Of a DNA stretch of 64,000 nucleotides, positions 1 to 13,800 are shown in pieces. Under the pieces are notes generated by a model. The model did not search any database. It saw only the letters and a list, made by a program, of their open reading frames with translations, and was not told the origin of the DNA. Numbering within the stretch: position 1 is the first letter of the stretch; the number at the start of each line of letters is the position of its first letter. Origin of the DNA: Climacteris rufus (Eukaryota > Chordata > Aves > Passeriformes > Climacteridae); contig VZRZ01008561.1 in NCBI GenBank assembly GCA_013398175.1, positions 562,762-626,761 of the forward strand, written 5' to 3'. A program made the position numbers and the translations under genes.

Positions 1-960
1 AAGGCATATTTGTCAGATGATGTAAATAGGGGTCCTATTATTCACTTCAGCAGTATCTTCATGGACCAGCACACAACCACTTTGGATCTTACACAGTTTA
101 AGGACAAAACCACAAAGCAAGTGCCTGCATCATTTTTTGAGCATTAAAGCTCAGGTTGCCGGTCTGATAGTACAGCTCTAGTTCCAAACCACATCTGTTT
201 ACTCACTGTGCTCCTGAGCTCCCTGAACTGTGACAAGACAGTCTGGAAAATAATTTGTGCAACTCCAAATGCTTCAGATTTACTATGGTCTGACAGAAAA
301 CTGACAGGACAAGTGAATGATAAAGAATGGTAACCTAGCACAGGCATCATTGCTGTCTTTGAAGAGATGTCTGCCAAACTATATCTGCTGAAAAACAAAG
401 TCCCAATATACAATGATTCACTTTTCCATAGGGTGAAGGAGCCTGCACAGCAAACCTTGAAGCCTGAAGCCTCATGACATGCAGACAAGGTAAGGAAGTT
501 ATGGAAAGGTGAATACAGGTGTGGTGCAGATAGAGATGCAGCCAAAGTTCACACCAAGCTGCAAAATGAGTTGTAAGTCCTAACTCTCCATTTCCACCTC
601 TAGGCATTCATCTTTCAATGGAGTAACCCAAGGAGAGTTTTGTCATTCCCCACACCTCATCTTTGATGAGATCAGAGGAACCATCCAATTCCTCTGGGAA
701 AATGAAAGTGAGGAATCCTGGAAAGACCCTTTCAAAGAAGTGCAACATAATCCCTTCCCCATTTGTTTTCCAATCTGACTTTTTTTGTTGAAAAACATTC
801 CTTTGTAAACGGCATCATGACTTAGAGATTAGTAGGCTTGGCATCAATGTCATTTATAGGAGTTTTTAAGTCCATTTTGGAGTTTGAGGTATGGATGAGA
901 TGAAGGGAGATGACAAACTTCAATCCCTGTTAGTTAGGAAGATATACATTTGTGTCAGGT
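1..960. other. Unique DNA, no gene seen
   Basis: I see no repeat or gene that I recognise. The largest open frame (133 codons, minus, 144-545) is rich in Ser, Leu and Phe, has no domain I know and overlaps another open frame in a different phase, so it looks like chance. Confidence 0.6.
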
Positions 961-1058
961 TTTTGGTTTTGTTTTTGCTTTTCTTTTTTTTGGTTTGGTT
1001 TGGTTTGGTTTGGTTTAGTTTTTGCTTTTGCCTTTGTTTTTGTTTTTGTTTTTATTTA
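961..1058 (+). repeat. T-rich low-complexity tract with (TTTGG)n core
   Basis: About 100 bases are nearly all T with G interruptions. Between roughly 990 and 1016 the unit TTTGG repeats about five times, and further on the unit becomes TTTTTG. The open frame across it is a Phe/Leu/Cys-rich artefact of the repeat. The tract may be the decayed A-tail of an old minus-strand retroelement, but I cannot see an element attached to it. Confidence 0.85.
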
Positions 1059-4000
1059 AGGAGGAATTTGATTATCCCAAGGATCCTGTTGCCTGGGCTC
1101 CTTCTCTTCCATGATTTTTTCTCTTGAATGCTTTCTTTTGCAAATTTGTTTCAAAAGTCTTTTTCCGCATCATAAAAGAAAGGTTAAATCTGTAAAAAAA
1201 ACTCTCTGAGAGACAATTTTTCTTAACACTAACATCAACCTAGGACGAAGCTATGTTTTCACCTACCTCTACTGACTGGACCACATAAAAGGTTTTGACT
1301 TTGTTTCTGCCTCCCAGCTGGCAGATCTATTAATGTAAGCAGGAATGCTTTTTATTTCCTGCTTCAAAAGGTCTTATTCTAAAGCATAGAGGGTCCAAAC
1401 AAACAACAAAGTATTTTCTACATACAGTGAAAATGCTGTTTCAGACTCACAACAGCATCAATACAGACTCCTGGTCATTTTTCTACTGCATCTTAGTTAT
1501 CTTTTAGATTTTCTGCTCCTACAAAATGTCAGACAGTGGTTTCACTGGCCCCATCAGGCTGCTGTATTTGTGAATAAGCAACTACATAGTGAGATGTGCT
1601 AATGGAAGATTTTAAACAGTGTGTTCACCCTTCCTGTGTCAAGAAGGGAAGGAAGGGCAGGAAGATGCACCAAGCATAAAGACTTCTTATAATTTCTTTC
1701 CTCAAATAGCCATAAAATCACAGTTTTAAAACAAAGATCACAATGGTATTGAAATTGTCACATATCTGTGCATTTTTGATGATCTCTTAATTCATATCAT
1801 ATAGTCTGACCTCTTCCTTATTAACTAAATTTTTAATTTCAGAATCTGTGATGTTTCTCAGCCCACCACTTAATGAATTAGCCACAGATTATGTCAGTAC
1901 CATTCTCGTGTCCAAAAAAACTTCACAGGTGATATAAAAAATGCACTCAAGTCCTAGAAATAATTAATTGATTTTAAATAACGTCACACCATTTGACGGG
2001 AGGTTTGAATAAGTGATCTTTCCAGTGAACATGTGTGAAACTCAGGCAAGTCAGAGGCAATTTTATGAATTCCAACTGTATGAGGCCCCAACTCCAAAGG
2101 ATCTTCCCATTCCTGGACCATATACAATGCTGTGGTTTCTGTTCTGCGACATTACACCCATTTTTTAGTTCTGCTTAGAGATCCTCCTGGCTTCCAGGGA
2201 TAAATGTCTAGGCAAGCTGTTTCTTCAGATTAAAGAAGTGTCTTTTATGAATTCCACCTTTCCATGTAATACCTGTAATATCTGCTGCTGCTGGATTCGT
2301 CTGTGAATTCTAGCAAGCAAGACCCCCAGGAAGGCAGGAGACTTGAGAAGTTATTCTGTTCATGTTTGGGTTTTATGTGAAGACAAAAACTACAGTTCCT
2401 TGCTCTCTGCGTGGTTCTTCATGTACTCTGTCCTTGTCATATCTAAGTGTTTCAAAATCACTTCTCATATAAGCATGTAATCTAACTTTATATTCTGCTT
2501 TTCTCATTTGAAAAGGGCTGATCGAAGCACAAAGAATGAACTTAGCCCAGATGCTCTTTTTTCAGATGGTTAAAATGAAGTGAAATTCATCCTCCTTTTC
2601 TAAATTCATCCTTATTCTCTAAATCCAAATATCTCTCCCTTTCCTCCTTTTTACAGAGTCCACCTCTTCAGCCATTAAATACAATTTAATTAATGATACT
2701 CATTGTTAGTGCTTAGTCTAGTGTTGTAGTGGGAGGAATTTTGTGCAAGAGTTGAAGGAAAAAGAGGTTTATGTAAGTATTTTATCTGCTGTTGATATTA
2801 CTTAGCAACTGGTGGGGCTGTGCTTAGTGGAGATGTTGCTTAATCGAAATAGTCTCTAAGATTGTAGAACTTATGGATATGTCTCTGCATCCAAGTTGGC
2901 CAGCAGTGTGGAGGTGACCTTCCCCTGTTCTTTTGTGTTGCAATGTAACTTGATAAGGAACAGAACTTCTTGCCATATTGGCTTATTCAGAGGTCAATTA
3001 AGTCATTATTCAGTCTGTAATTGACTGAGGACAATGATGGGAAAAGGTGAAATAAATAAATCCATCATCCAAGAATTTAATGTTTGGGAATCTTCCACCA
3101 GGGAGGAGTTATTGACACCCTGTCTGTCAAAAACATGGTGGCATTGCAGGTTGAACGGTCTCTTGATGCCTTCTCACCTCCACTCCTATCCTTTGTAGTG
3201 TCTGTAGCCTGGGAAGTATATGGGATGGACATGTAGCAAAGACGTTCCCAGGCTGTTATTCCATAAAGAAGTCTTGCCAGGTTCCTGAAAAGTAGTGCTA
3301 GAGAGAGGCAGAACACAAAACACTGTACTAACCAAGAAGTTTCTCTATTTCAACCTTCATATATGTCTAGAGCTATGAGCAGCTCTAAATTTTCTCAGTT
3401 GTCTCCCTTACTCATTATTGCTACTTGGAAAAAAGACAAGTGTGTCTGTTCCTGATTAGGTGAGGAATGCATACCTGTAATCATCAGGGATCTGTCTCAA
3501 ATATCCACAGACAGCACCTTGGACGCATTTTCAGCAGGTGTAAGCACTCCAAGTCAGCTTTCTAAATACATTCCAGCTATTAGATGAAGTGTGTTATTGC
3601 TGACTGGAAATGACGATGCAAAGGCAGAAGAGAATGTGAAAATAGAGCATTACAAATTCCTACAACGATTGCAGGGCTCTCCCCATTATTTGCCAGCATC
3701 TAGGCAGTATGTAGGTTGGTTAGGATTTGATCTAATGCGTGTTAGTATCAGTACCTATCTTTCCAGTGCCTTGAATTATATTTTTTCTGGGCAGAATAGA
3801 AGATAAAAAATCCTGTCTCAAGAAATGTGCACCCTTAGAGTGCCATTTGCCCGAGCAGTTGTCTTGAGAGAAAAACCTGCACACAGAAATTGCTCCCTTG
3901 GGCCATAAATAGGGCATAAATGGACAACAGATTGGCAGCAGATGTACAAACCTGTGTGAAGCCAGTATCAGTTTAATGTTTCATTGGATCTTGTTCTGAT

Positions 4001-7000
4001 GATTTTGTTAGCTGGCATTTTAGGATGATGGAATATACATTTCTCAGTGGCAGAGCTGTTTTCTTCAGAGCAGTTTTCCCATCTGTGTCTCTGCCAGCCC
4101 AGCTAGCAATGCAAACAGAGCAAGATAGGTTTGATGAATGAATGTATTCCTCATCAGTTTCACAAGTTTCAAGAGGATGCAGTAAATATGCTTTAATTGC
4201 ATATTGTGTTTCAATTATTTCAGTAAACCCATTTAGAGTAAATATAGTATTGCTGTGTTGAAAGCCTTCAGCCTGTGTTTGCCCAATGTCAGTGGCAGCC
4301 AACTGTGTTTCATTAACTTCTAACACTCACCACATTTGCTCACTGTTTTGACTGTGCTGTTTGTTCCTGCGCTGTTCACTTGCTTGCTGTGTTCTCTGGG
4401 ATCAAACTGGCAATGAGATCCAAACTTCACAACTTTGTCTTTTGCTACTGACAGCAGCATAGCCAGGAACATCTTTAGGGTATTCACTGAGGAAAAGCAA
4501 ATTTCTTTGGGATCATTCTCTTCCAGGTGTTCAGGAAAACATAGTTAGGGAATGGACACTTTACCCAGTGAATGGCTTCCACTGCAGTTTATGGGGATGC
4601 TGAACCAGAGACGTAAATCAAAACCAACACATGACACAGCTGCACTGTCACTCATTAGCAGGAGGGACTTTTACACTGAGATATGCAAATAGAGGAAGGC
4701 AGGAGAAAAAAACCAGGTGATTGGCTTTTCCAAGTTTCCCATTTCATCCTGTATGTCACAATTCTTACCAATCCCAAATACTGGACTTACTGACCTGCTG
4801 GTCATACTGACCAGTTTACTGACCATGAATTCATGGTGCAGAAACAAATCAAGACAGTACTACCTTCCCTTCTGCTTTGGAGCACTTTGGGAATAATAAA
4901 AGCAGCACTTCTGCTCAAATGCTTAATTTCATACATTGGCTGGTAGCCAATAAAGGGGCTTCTTTAAGTGAGTGTCTTGAAACCACAATAATTTCTATGT
5001 GCAGTGGGGGTGTTCCCTCTGCCTCTGTGTCATCTCTCACACAAAGTGACACTATACAGTGAGCCAAAACCAAGTCCAGGTGGGTGTCATGCCTAGAAAG
5101 GCAATGAAGTGGAGTTAGCTTTGCTTTCCAAAATGTGTAACTTCTCACGGCCTTTCTCCAGTTCTATCTAAAGCATGGATTTACATCCAAAATATGTGAG
5201 TATGAGTGGCTCAATTATATATAAACCAGATGGCGTGTATTTTTATAGTCTAAAATTATACCACTCCCCAAAAGAGTCTGAGAAATGGAAAGAAATAGAT
5301 TATGAGGAGCTGTACTAGTAATTCATTTGTCACTAAAAATAAAATAGAAATTAGAGACCAGGAATGCTATTACATTTGAAATGAAGTAGAGAATTTTTGC
5401 CAAAGCTTTCACTGTGGATTTGCTTATTTTCTTGTCTTTCCTGTGCTTCAATTGAGTTTGCAGAGCATCACTGATGTAATTTTTTATTGAATATATGCCA
5501 ACTAGCTCTACAGTCATTGGGACAGTGGGGAATTCTGAGCATTCACCAGCAGCCCATAGTCTAAACACTCTTGTTTTCTGTGTGTGTTCGCCTGATAAAT
5601 TCAAAGCAGACACAGTCTGTCTGATTTTCCCAAGCAGACCTCTGTATATGAGAACCAGAAAGCAAAACGAGCCCCAAGCAGGGAGCAGACCTTGTCTGGA
5701 GAACTTTCATATGCCTCCAGATTAGAGACTTGTTTATCTAGGTTAGGTTTTTTCTGGTTGGAACAGTTGTCTGATGTGGAACTTGCCCCTCCTACAGCAG
5801 AGATCATGCTATGATACAGAATAAAACCAAACAAAAGCAAATAATTAAGGAGAGAAAGAAAATTCCTTGTAAACCAGGGTAAGGAATAAATGGGAGTTAA
5901 GTTCAAAGCTATGTAAAGTGATTTGCATAAACTACAATTTGGTTAAACATGTTTGTTGGTTCCAGAGAAAGTTCAGCTCGGCTAACTGATAAGTTTATGT
6001 GATACCATGGATGGCTTTCAACACTGCATTTAAGGTGTTTATTTATTCAGAGAAGCTGGACCCTGCTGTTTTCACACAGGTTTTACTGTACCTTCATTCA
6101 CAGAATGATCCTGCTGGTGACCCCTTTCAGCCTGATCTATTTTAGCAGCATTATACTAGATCAAAAAACTAACCAAATTCAGAATTTAGACATCAGGAAA
6201 TTATATATTTTCGAAAATCCAGTCATGGAAACAAAAAGAAAATCCATCCCCAACCATCCTTCTGAAAACGAGAAGGTGGGGAAAACTGAGGGGTCAAAGA
6301 TTACCTATCAGATGCTGTGAGACACCGAGTGTTGCAGAACAGCTTCAGCAAGCCTATGCTTGACCTGTTCCTAGAAAGTAGGACAGCAGACCATGAATGT
6401 CTTCACCCAAAGCAGCCTAGTTGGAATGCCATGTCTGAGGGGAGGATGAGAAAAAGAGAACAGGGATGAGTACAATTAACTTGGGCCTCTCCAAAGCACA
6501 GGCAGAGAAGCTGAAGGTCAATAAAAGAAATGAGTTCTTCTCTGTGCATGCAGTAGGGCAAAAATGTTGCCATCTGAATGTTTCTAAGGGATTTGAAAGA
6601 TCTTATTTCAGATCATGTAGGCGACAAGACTTTTCCCACTTCCTTCAAAATTGGTATAATTTAATTCTTTGAAACACCTTGAGACTTGTGAGGGGAATGT
6701 TGTAGGTATTGATAATGATTATAATGCTAGACTTACGTAAATTTTAAGCGAGAACTTTTTCAAAGACTTTTTTATCCTTCTGCAAAATGATATCTTTGAA
6801 AAAATTAATGAAACAAGCTAGAACAATTTGATTTAGAGTTTTGGATCAATCTGGAATTTCTGAGAGGAGAGTTATGAGCCAAATTTATCAGTCCGTGTAT
6901 TAAAAAGCTGCTATAGATTCAAAGGACCTTGGGGAAAGGAGTGGAACAGTGGTGGTTAAAGTTTCCTTTAGCATCAGAGAGTTCACTTAAACAATGGCTA

Positions 7001-8512
7001 GGACTGCTTCTGTTTTCTTTCTGTGAGTGTTTGCTGCAGTGAGGTTTCATTCACAGAAACATTTATGAAAAGAAGGCATGAAAGATATTTGCAGGTGTGT
7101 ATGTGGGGATGAGCTTGTGTGTGCTTGGAATGTTTACACTAGAAGTTTTCACAAGGGCACTTTGAAGGTGTAGATAAGAGGAAATCCACCTTGGGATCTC
7201 ATGTAACAATGTGGGGCCTCTGTGCCTGAGCCAGTAGCTGCTGGAGGTTTTGTCTACACAGCAAGAGCTGGGAAAACTTTCTAGATCCTGGATGAAAAAG
7301 TGTTTTTCAAGACTCTGTGTTGTGAGGAGACACAGATATTCACAAACTTATCATCACCCTTCCAAAACTTGGTTCCTGTGGAAAGGGAATGCTGCAGGCT
7401 GGAAGGGATACACAGCACATCCGTTAGCTCCTAACCTGTGAAGCAGAACCCATCGTGGGCTTCTGGTACTATACATCATTTGCTAATCCAGGCTCTTTTT
7501 TCCCCTGGTAATTCTTCCTAACCCTACTAACATAGAGCAAATTCCAGGGATTCTCTGGAGTAAAAAGACGTTACTTAAACTTTTCATTGGAAGCACACAT
7601 TCATAAAAACAAAAAGGATTATTAAAAAAAAAAAAGCCAAAACTTTTTTTCTAACTGCAATACAGAATGAGCCTTGAACAACCTCTTCTGCAAGGAAGAT
7701 GATGCAAAATCTCTGAGTTTTCCCTCTCACGATTCCCTGTGGGTTTGCCCATGTTTTACCTAGAGAGGACTGTTTTTTTCCCCACAGACTCTATGGAAAA
7801 GCCTGTGCTGTTTAAGTATAAACCTGGCAGATTTCCCAGGAACAATCAGGAGTAAATGCCAAGCAGAACAGCTGGGCTTTTACCTTTACTCTGGGCCCAC
7901 AAACCCTGAGCCTTGTGCCTGCACATGACGCTGCTCCCAGCTGGAGTAGAACAGGAGTGTCTGAGTAAGAGCACTGGGGAATGCACAACGTGGGCAATAC
8001 TTCTTCCCATTGATCAAATAGTTTCAGTATCAAATGATGGCAATAAAAATGACTTTATTAAAGAATCTCATTCAGCAAAGTTTATAAGAGTTTTTTGCAA
8101 TTTTTCGGTAGTGGGACTGTGCTCTATACATATATCCCAAACAAACTGTACTACGTTATTTCTTATATATTGTGTATTTCATTGTTATTTTTCATAAAAA
8201 TTTGTCTCTAGTAACAACAACCATTTCATTCTCAACAGCTACAAGATTATTTCGGGGACTCCAATTCACAGAGTAAAACCAACAGCTTCAGTGAATTGAC
8301 AATGAACAATATGTGTTTACGTATACAACCAGTATATTTACACAAACATGAGGCTTATGGGTTGTTTCTATTAGACCCCCTTCTCCACACTCAACAGCAG
8401 AACACAGTTCATCAAAACCACAATATTTGAAAGCATGCACTAAAAGAAACAGATTGTAAATATAATTAATCAGACATTCATTAAGATCACATTTTCTTCT
8501 ATCCTTGGATAT
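1059..8512. other. Unique AT-rich DNA, no gene seen
   Basis: No repeat family that I recognise and no exon that I can support lies in these 7.4 kb. The longest open frame is 117 codons on the minus strand (3973-4326) and has no recognisable domain. Short purine-rich runs (about 1645-1665) and A or T runs (7622-7656) are the only low-complexity features. Old, heavily mutated repeats could be present but below what can be recognised by eye. Confidence 0.55.
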
Positions 8513-8555
8513 TTATTTCTTAATAAATTTCTTAACTTCTTAATAATTTCTTAAC
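8513..8555 (+). repeat. Irregular TTCTTAA-rich repeat
   Basis: Four copies of ttcttaa, separated by short AT spacers, occupy about 43 bases. It is a degenerate AT-rich tandem array. Confidence 0.7.
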
Positions 8556-10707
8556 TCAGCAAATATTTATAAAGAATTCACCAGAAAACAGACACATTGT
8601 GTAAAACAGATAACTTTCATGGGCTTTCAATTACTGTATTGTAATAATTATATTGTATTACTTTTTTTGATGTTGATGCCTTGGAAGCCAAGACCCTGTT
8701 CTATCTGTACAGACAAAATAGCTAATACTGGATGTACTCCTGCTCTTGGTCTCATTCTTCTAAATGTGTAACTATCAGAGGCATGGAGATTCAGTTCAAT
8801 ATCTTTTCTGATGTTAGACTCCAGATTTCCTCTTTCTCAGTGGCTGTGAAGTGGCAATCCATCAACTCCCACAGGCTCCTGTTACCTAGGCTGCAGCCTC
8901 TCTGTACAGTAATTTCCTATAGCAGTTCCTCCTATTCTTCCCAATCTGTTACAGCCCTGACTTACCTCAGATTTTCCTTCAGTGTTCTAATTTCTTTTTG
9001 GAGATCTTGATGTTGTCTACATCATGGGTTAGGGGTTCACCTCTAATTTTACTTAGTCTGTTCACCTCCTACCCGTGGCTTTAGACGAACACCCACCTTA
9101 CTTGTTTTTAGTCTTCTTCTGCCTTTCATACTTAGTGAAAGAGATGCATTTTGGACTCTCTTATCCATGTTGTTTCCTTCACTGGCATAAATGCACAACT
9201 TTGAGGAAGGAAGTCCACTCTGTATTGAAATATTCTGTCTCATTGTGAGGAATCTCTGTGTGTATTTGAGATGAACCTGACTTGGACTTCATCTCTCTTT
9301 TCTTGAATGTAGAAGTGGAGACAAAGAAGCGAAGCAGGGCCAGGAATATAGCCCATCACAGCAGGTGGGATTACAAAGCTTGGTCATGTTTCTAGTTTTC
9401 TAACCACGCGCTGTCTTACCCAATCCCCTGTTTCTGGTGCTGTATTTTCCTTGGTTTCCTGCAGGAACTTCTTCATGTCCACTTTTTCTTCCTTTCTTAC
9501 ACCATTTCTCTCTCTCTCTGTTTTTCTCTGGCCATTTTGATTGTTAAATTAACAACTCCGAATTCAAAAGTTAGCCTAAGTTTGCCCCAAATCCTTAGCC
9601 CATGTAAGTCAGAGCAAGCCTGCTGGAGTGAGTAGCACCATTGTTACCAACGAAGGACCTGTATTTTTAAATTTTATTCCCCTTGAAGGATATATATGCT
9701 TATTCAGACAGTTACTAAACTTTAACTCAAATATATCTAAGATCCTGAGGAAACTGAATATTCTAATCTGTTCACTGGCTTTAAAACGCTTGGAGAATAT
9801 AACCTAAAAATTCTGATTTCTTTATTTATTTGCCATTTCATCCACCTTGCTTTGGGCTACTACAAGTTCTGCTGGTGAAGGCCAAACTTTCAGCTACTCA
9901 CTTACTACATTTATGGAATGCCTTTAGTCTGAATGCTTAGCAGTGGTTTCAGCCTTTTTAGATTCCCTAAAAATATGTCCTTTCTTTTTCAGTGCCCTGT
10001 ATTATTCTTTGCCTATATTGTTGTAGTTGTCACAGTCATTGCATCATCCCTGCATGCTGTAGTTCCTAAAAACCCACAGGAAGAGGAATAAATAAAACTG
10101 ATGAAATAAAAACACTGTGCAATGACATCTGCCAGCTGCTACAAAGAGGTGTTAGGAAAAATTGACTGTATAAGTCAAAATGAAAAAAAAAATGATGTTA
10201 ATATTGCTACATGATGTCTTTTCCAAAAAAGGTCAGATTTAATTTTAGCTTTTATGCTTTTTAATACCTAAAACTGCCAAAGGAACTGATAATGGTTTTG
10301 TGCAATGCTTCATAAAGTTCATACAAAACAAATAGTTAGATATCATGTAATTCTGTGTGTCTCACATTTGCCCTTTAGTTTAGCTAGAAGTTTTAGCTTT
10401 GAAAGTAGTCAGTGATTATAACAATACACATGTGTTTCAGGAAAACGAGATAATTATTACATATTTCTTATCCAGAAAACTGTTCTACTCTTACTCTAAT
10501 GGTGGAACTTTGACATATATATTTTAATGTATATATTCAGATACGTGCATAAGGGTGGCAACTGGCAGAAGAAATGTAGGGAATTACCTCGGTTTTAAGC
10601 TATTTGTGGCTTGGACATTCATACATTTGCTATTAAAGTTTTCTTATTTTATTCTTTTTTTTACGTCTTGTATAGCTGTCACTCCTTGTCTGGAAATCTT
10701 GGGACTG
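8556..10707. other. Unique DNA, no gene seen
   Basis: Low-copy AT-rich sequence with a short CT-rich stretch near 9509-9524. No recognisable exon, RNA gene or repeat family. Confidence 0.55.
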
Positions 10708-10713
10708 ACTGCA

Positions 10714-10749
<36 letters not shown>

Positions 10750-10755
10750 TTCTTC
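10708..10755 (+). repeat. (ATT)n microsatellite, copy 1
   Basis: An ATT array is bounded on the left by actgcaatt and on the right by ttttcttc. The same array with the same two flanks recurs at 10829-10873. The base straight after this copy, 10756, is the only N in the window. Confidence 0.95.
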
Positions 10756-10828
10756 NTTACAATCCCCTCTAAGACCTATTCAAACACAAATTAATAAACT
10801 GAAGATTACTATTGACAGAGAACCTGCA

Positions 10829-10834
10829 ACTGCA

Positions 10835-10867
<33 letters not shown>

Positions 10868-10873
10868 TTCTTC
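10829..10873 (+). repeat. (ATT)n microsatellite, copy 2
   Basis: Same left and right flanks as copy 1, and 3 bp (one ATT unit) shorter. The start-to-start distance is 121 bp. The 73 bases between the copies are not part of the duplication. See the finding on the duplication next to the N. Confidence 0.95.
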
Positions 10874-13800
10874 AATGTCTGATGAAGGCTTTGTTAGTTT
10901 ATAAATTATGGGAGACCTTTAATCAAATGCCCGAACAAATGAAGCCCATTATGTCATTTAAAGGCACGCTGCCTTGCTTCTGCAAATATAAACACTGGCA
11001 TGGTTTTTTTTTTCTCAAAGCCATTAAGCTGTCATATGTGTTTTCTGCCTTTGTGTGTTGCTTGTCAAGCTTTTTGTGTATCTATATCTTGGAGATCAGC
11101 AACAATGAGAACGGAAGCACAGGAAGGAGGCCTGGCAGCTTAACAAGGCCTGGGTGACTTATGCCTTGCCAAAGGGATCCCAGGCACTTTCATCTGTCCT
11201 TCCCCTGCCTGCTCCCGAGGTCAGGGCACAGTCTGAGCACGTTTTGGTTGTGAACATGTTCTCAAGGGAAGAATGGGCCAAAAGGTGGCACGAGTGGGGC
11301 AAGAAATAGATATATTGATACACCTATACACTTCCCCCTTGTAAACAAGGGCTGGACATACCTGTAAATTAAAAGAGGTCAAATGTTACCACTTCTTGTC
11401 CTCCTCACATCTGAAGAGCAGTGCTGGAATTGAATTTTCCACTACACACAAGATTTCTCCTGGAGGGAACGAGTTAGTTTGCTCAATAATGAAGTAATGT
11501 ATGTTTAGTGTAGGTGCTGAGGATGCCAAGACCTAAGATTGAACCGTTCAGATAAAATATTTGACAGAAATAGACACACCCTGTGAACCATGTGTTTTCC
11601 ATCTGTGTTAGTATTGTAGTTTAGCTATGGAGATACTCATCCAATACAAAAGATCTGCCTCAAACCTGTCAGCAGTAATCTTTCAGTTAATCCATTGATC
11701 ACTGTATTTGGACCCAGGCACTGGGCTGTAGTTCTAGCTTAACTTCCCGGTTAAGAAATACAAATCATAGTCCAGGTGTTTGTGTGATTCACTCGCTGAG
11801 TACACAAGGAATCATTAAAAATGGCTTGCAAAATAGTTCAGTCCCTGGACCTGAGGCTGCAGACATAAAATGTCTGGATGGATAGATGAAATACTAATTG
11901 AAATACATTAAAATTACAGAAAAGTAAGATGGCCAATTTTTTTCTTGGGCATACTGTGTTTGTAATCACTGTTATAGCTCTAGTAATGTGGTTTATTTTG
12001 CCACCTGAAGCCTTAGGTTAAGACTTTGCAGAGCAGTGCATCACACAACTACATCTGCTTATTCTGTATGTTAAATAAATGGTCTTTCAGCTCCAGGGTG
12101 TTTGATGCCTTTAATTATATTTGATATCAGTGAATAATCTCTTTTATTATTAATAGGGTTTCAATTGGGGAGGCTTTGCAGGCTCTTCACTTGGGTTTCC
12201 TGACATTCTAGTTTGCAGACAACTGAATCCTGTATAATATTGACTGTTAGGAGAGGTCCTTGGTGTCCTTCTTCTAATTTAATGAGCATGGAAGGACCAT
12301 TGGTCCTTTAAAACTATGCTGTTTAGAGACACCTTTGCCCGTCTTTGTGAGCCAAGCCACTTGATGGTTGTTGGTTTTGGTATATTTTTTATGCTTTGTT
12401 TTGTTTTTTTGGGTTCTGAACAATCTTCTTGTTCAGAAGATTTCATTTAGAAAAGGAAGGGAGAGATGCTAAGAAAGTTTTGGACTGGTAGAATCTGGTT
12501 TATGTGTCATTGAAGGCAGCTGTAGCACATCCAGACCTTTGTACTCATTTAACAGCTTGTCAGCTCCTTGGGTAATAATGTCTTTTCATGTTTCAAAGAC
12601 TTTAATATACTAGCAAGGTATTGGTACCACATTTAGAAAAACATCTATCTGAGATTTTCCAAAATGTCTGGTGGACTGAAATCCTCACATCTGGGAAACT
12701 CAGAGTGAGACATCTCAAATTTTCAAGCTAGCTTGTCACCAGCACAGTACGTATGTCAGCCAACATCCCCAATGCCATGCAAGTTTTTCGTACTGTGAAC
12801 CTCTGTCCACTTTGGAGCTAATACTGACACAGTTTTTCAGAGGCAAGTAAATGAATTAACACTCTATGTTCCACTGATAGTTAGTGAAGTGGCCACAGCA
12901 AAACACCATTTGAGATGTGAGTTCCTAAACTTCAAAGATGTTCTTGAATCTCTTAACTTGGCCAATGCAAAAATCAAACTGAAAGCTGATTATGGTCACA
13001 AACCACTTTTGTACTGTTGTGCAACTACCACAGTATATAGTCACTATATAATAATGCAAATATTTACCAGCTCAGGAGTTCAGACTTTAATCAAGTTTAA
13101 ATTAGAGCAGAGGTGCTGAGCACTCAATTCTTTCATTCTTGGAACATACTGTCTCTGTCCCTCATGGGAGCTTGTAAAATAACAGCTGCATTTGAGAAAA
13201 AGAGCACAAATAATATTACTGGGATTTGTTGAACTCTAAGATCAAAGTTTTCTGCGCTTTATCATTAAGGAGACTATAGCTGTGGGTTAGATAAATGGGA
13301 CAAAAATTACTTTGACCATTTTATGATCAGTAAATCTAGACATCCAGCTATTTCAAAGGTACCTGGAGCTTTTCCATGCCTCAGCTTTTATTTGCTCAGT
13401 TTGAGGTGCTTTATGTTGAAAAGTGCCATCAAGTGAGAAGTGCAGCTGAGTGAGAGCTGATAGCACTGAACAGCTGGTGCATCAGAGTCAACCTCAGGGG
13501 TCCACATTCCATCAGCCAAAATGGCAATGCACACACTGGTGAGCTTTGAAATCATACATGGTGTGACTTGTCCTAGGTGGCTGCCCAACAGGCAGACTTG
13601 GTAGTCTATGGGATTCCCTACAACCATTAGCTTTTGGACCCAGTACAAAGCAATGCTTTTTCCATATAAATCCCATCACCCCACTGCACACAGATGCATG
13701 GAGCCTTCTTGGAGCAGCTGCAGCTTCTCCACATAAGAGCTATGCAGGTGGTGTAACCATAGCTATTTGTTTCCCAAATGCCATGGCTACTCCCTTCCAG

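Noticed and set aside
144..545. 133-codon minus-strand open frame as a gene
   Set aside because: No domain, no second supporting frame or splice pattern, low-complexity composition; frames of this size are expected by chance in 64 kb of AT-rich DNA.
961..1127. Plus-strand frame rich in Phe/Leu as a membrane peptide
   Set aside because: It is the translation of the T-rich TTTGG repeat.
4915..5148. Overlapping plus and minus frames near 4.9-5.1 kb as a gene pair
   Set aside because: The frames mirror each other on opposite strands and show no domain or conserved signal; they fit chance.
10708..10873. CRISPR-like repeat pair
   Set aside because: Just two copies with a microsatellite core in a vertebrate genome; no array, no cas genes.
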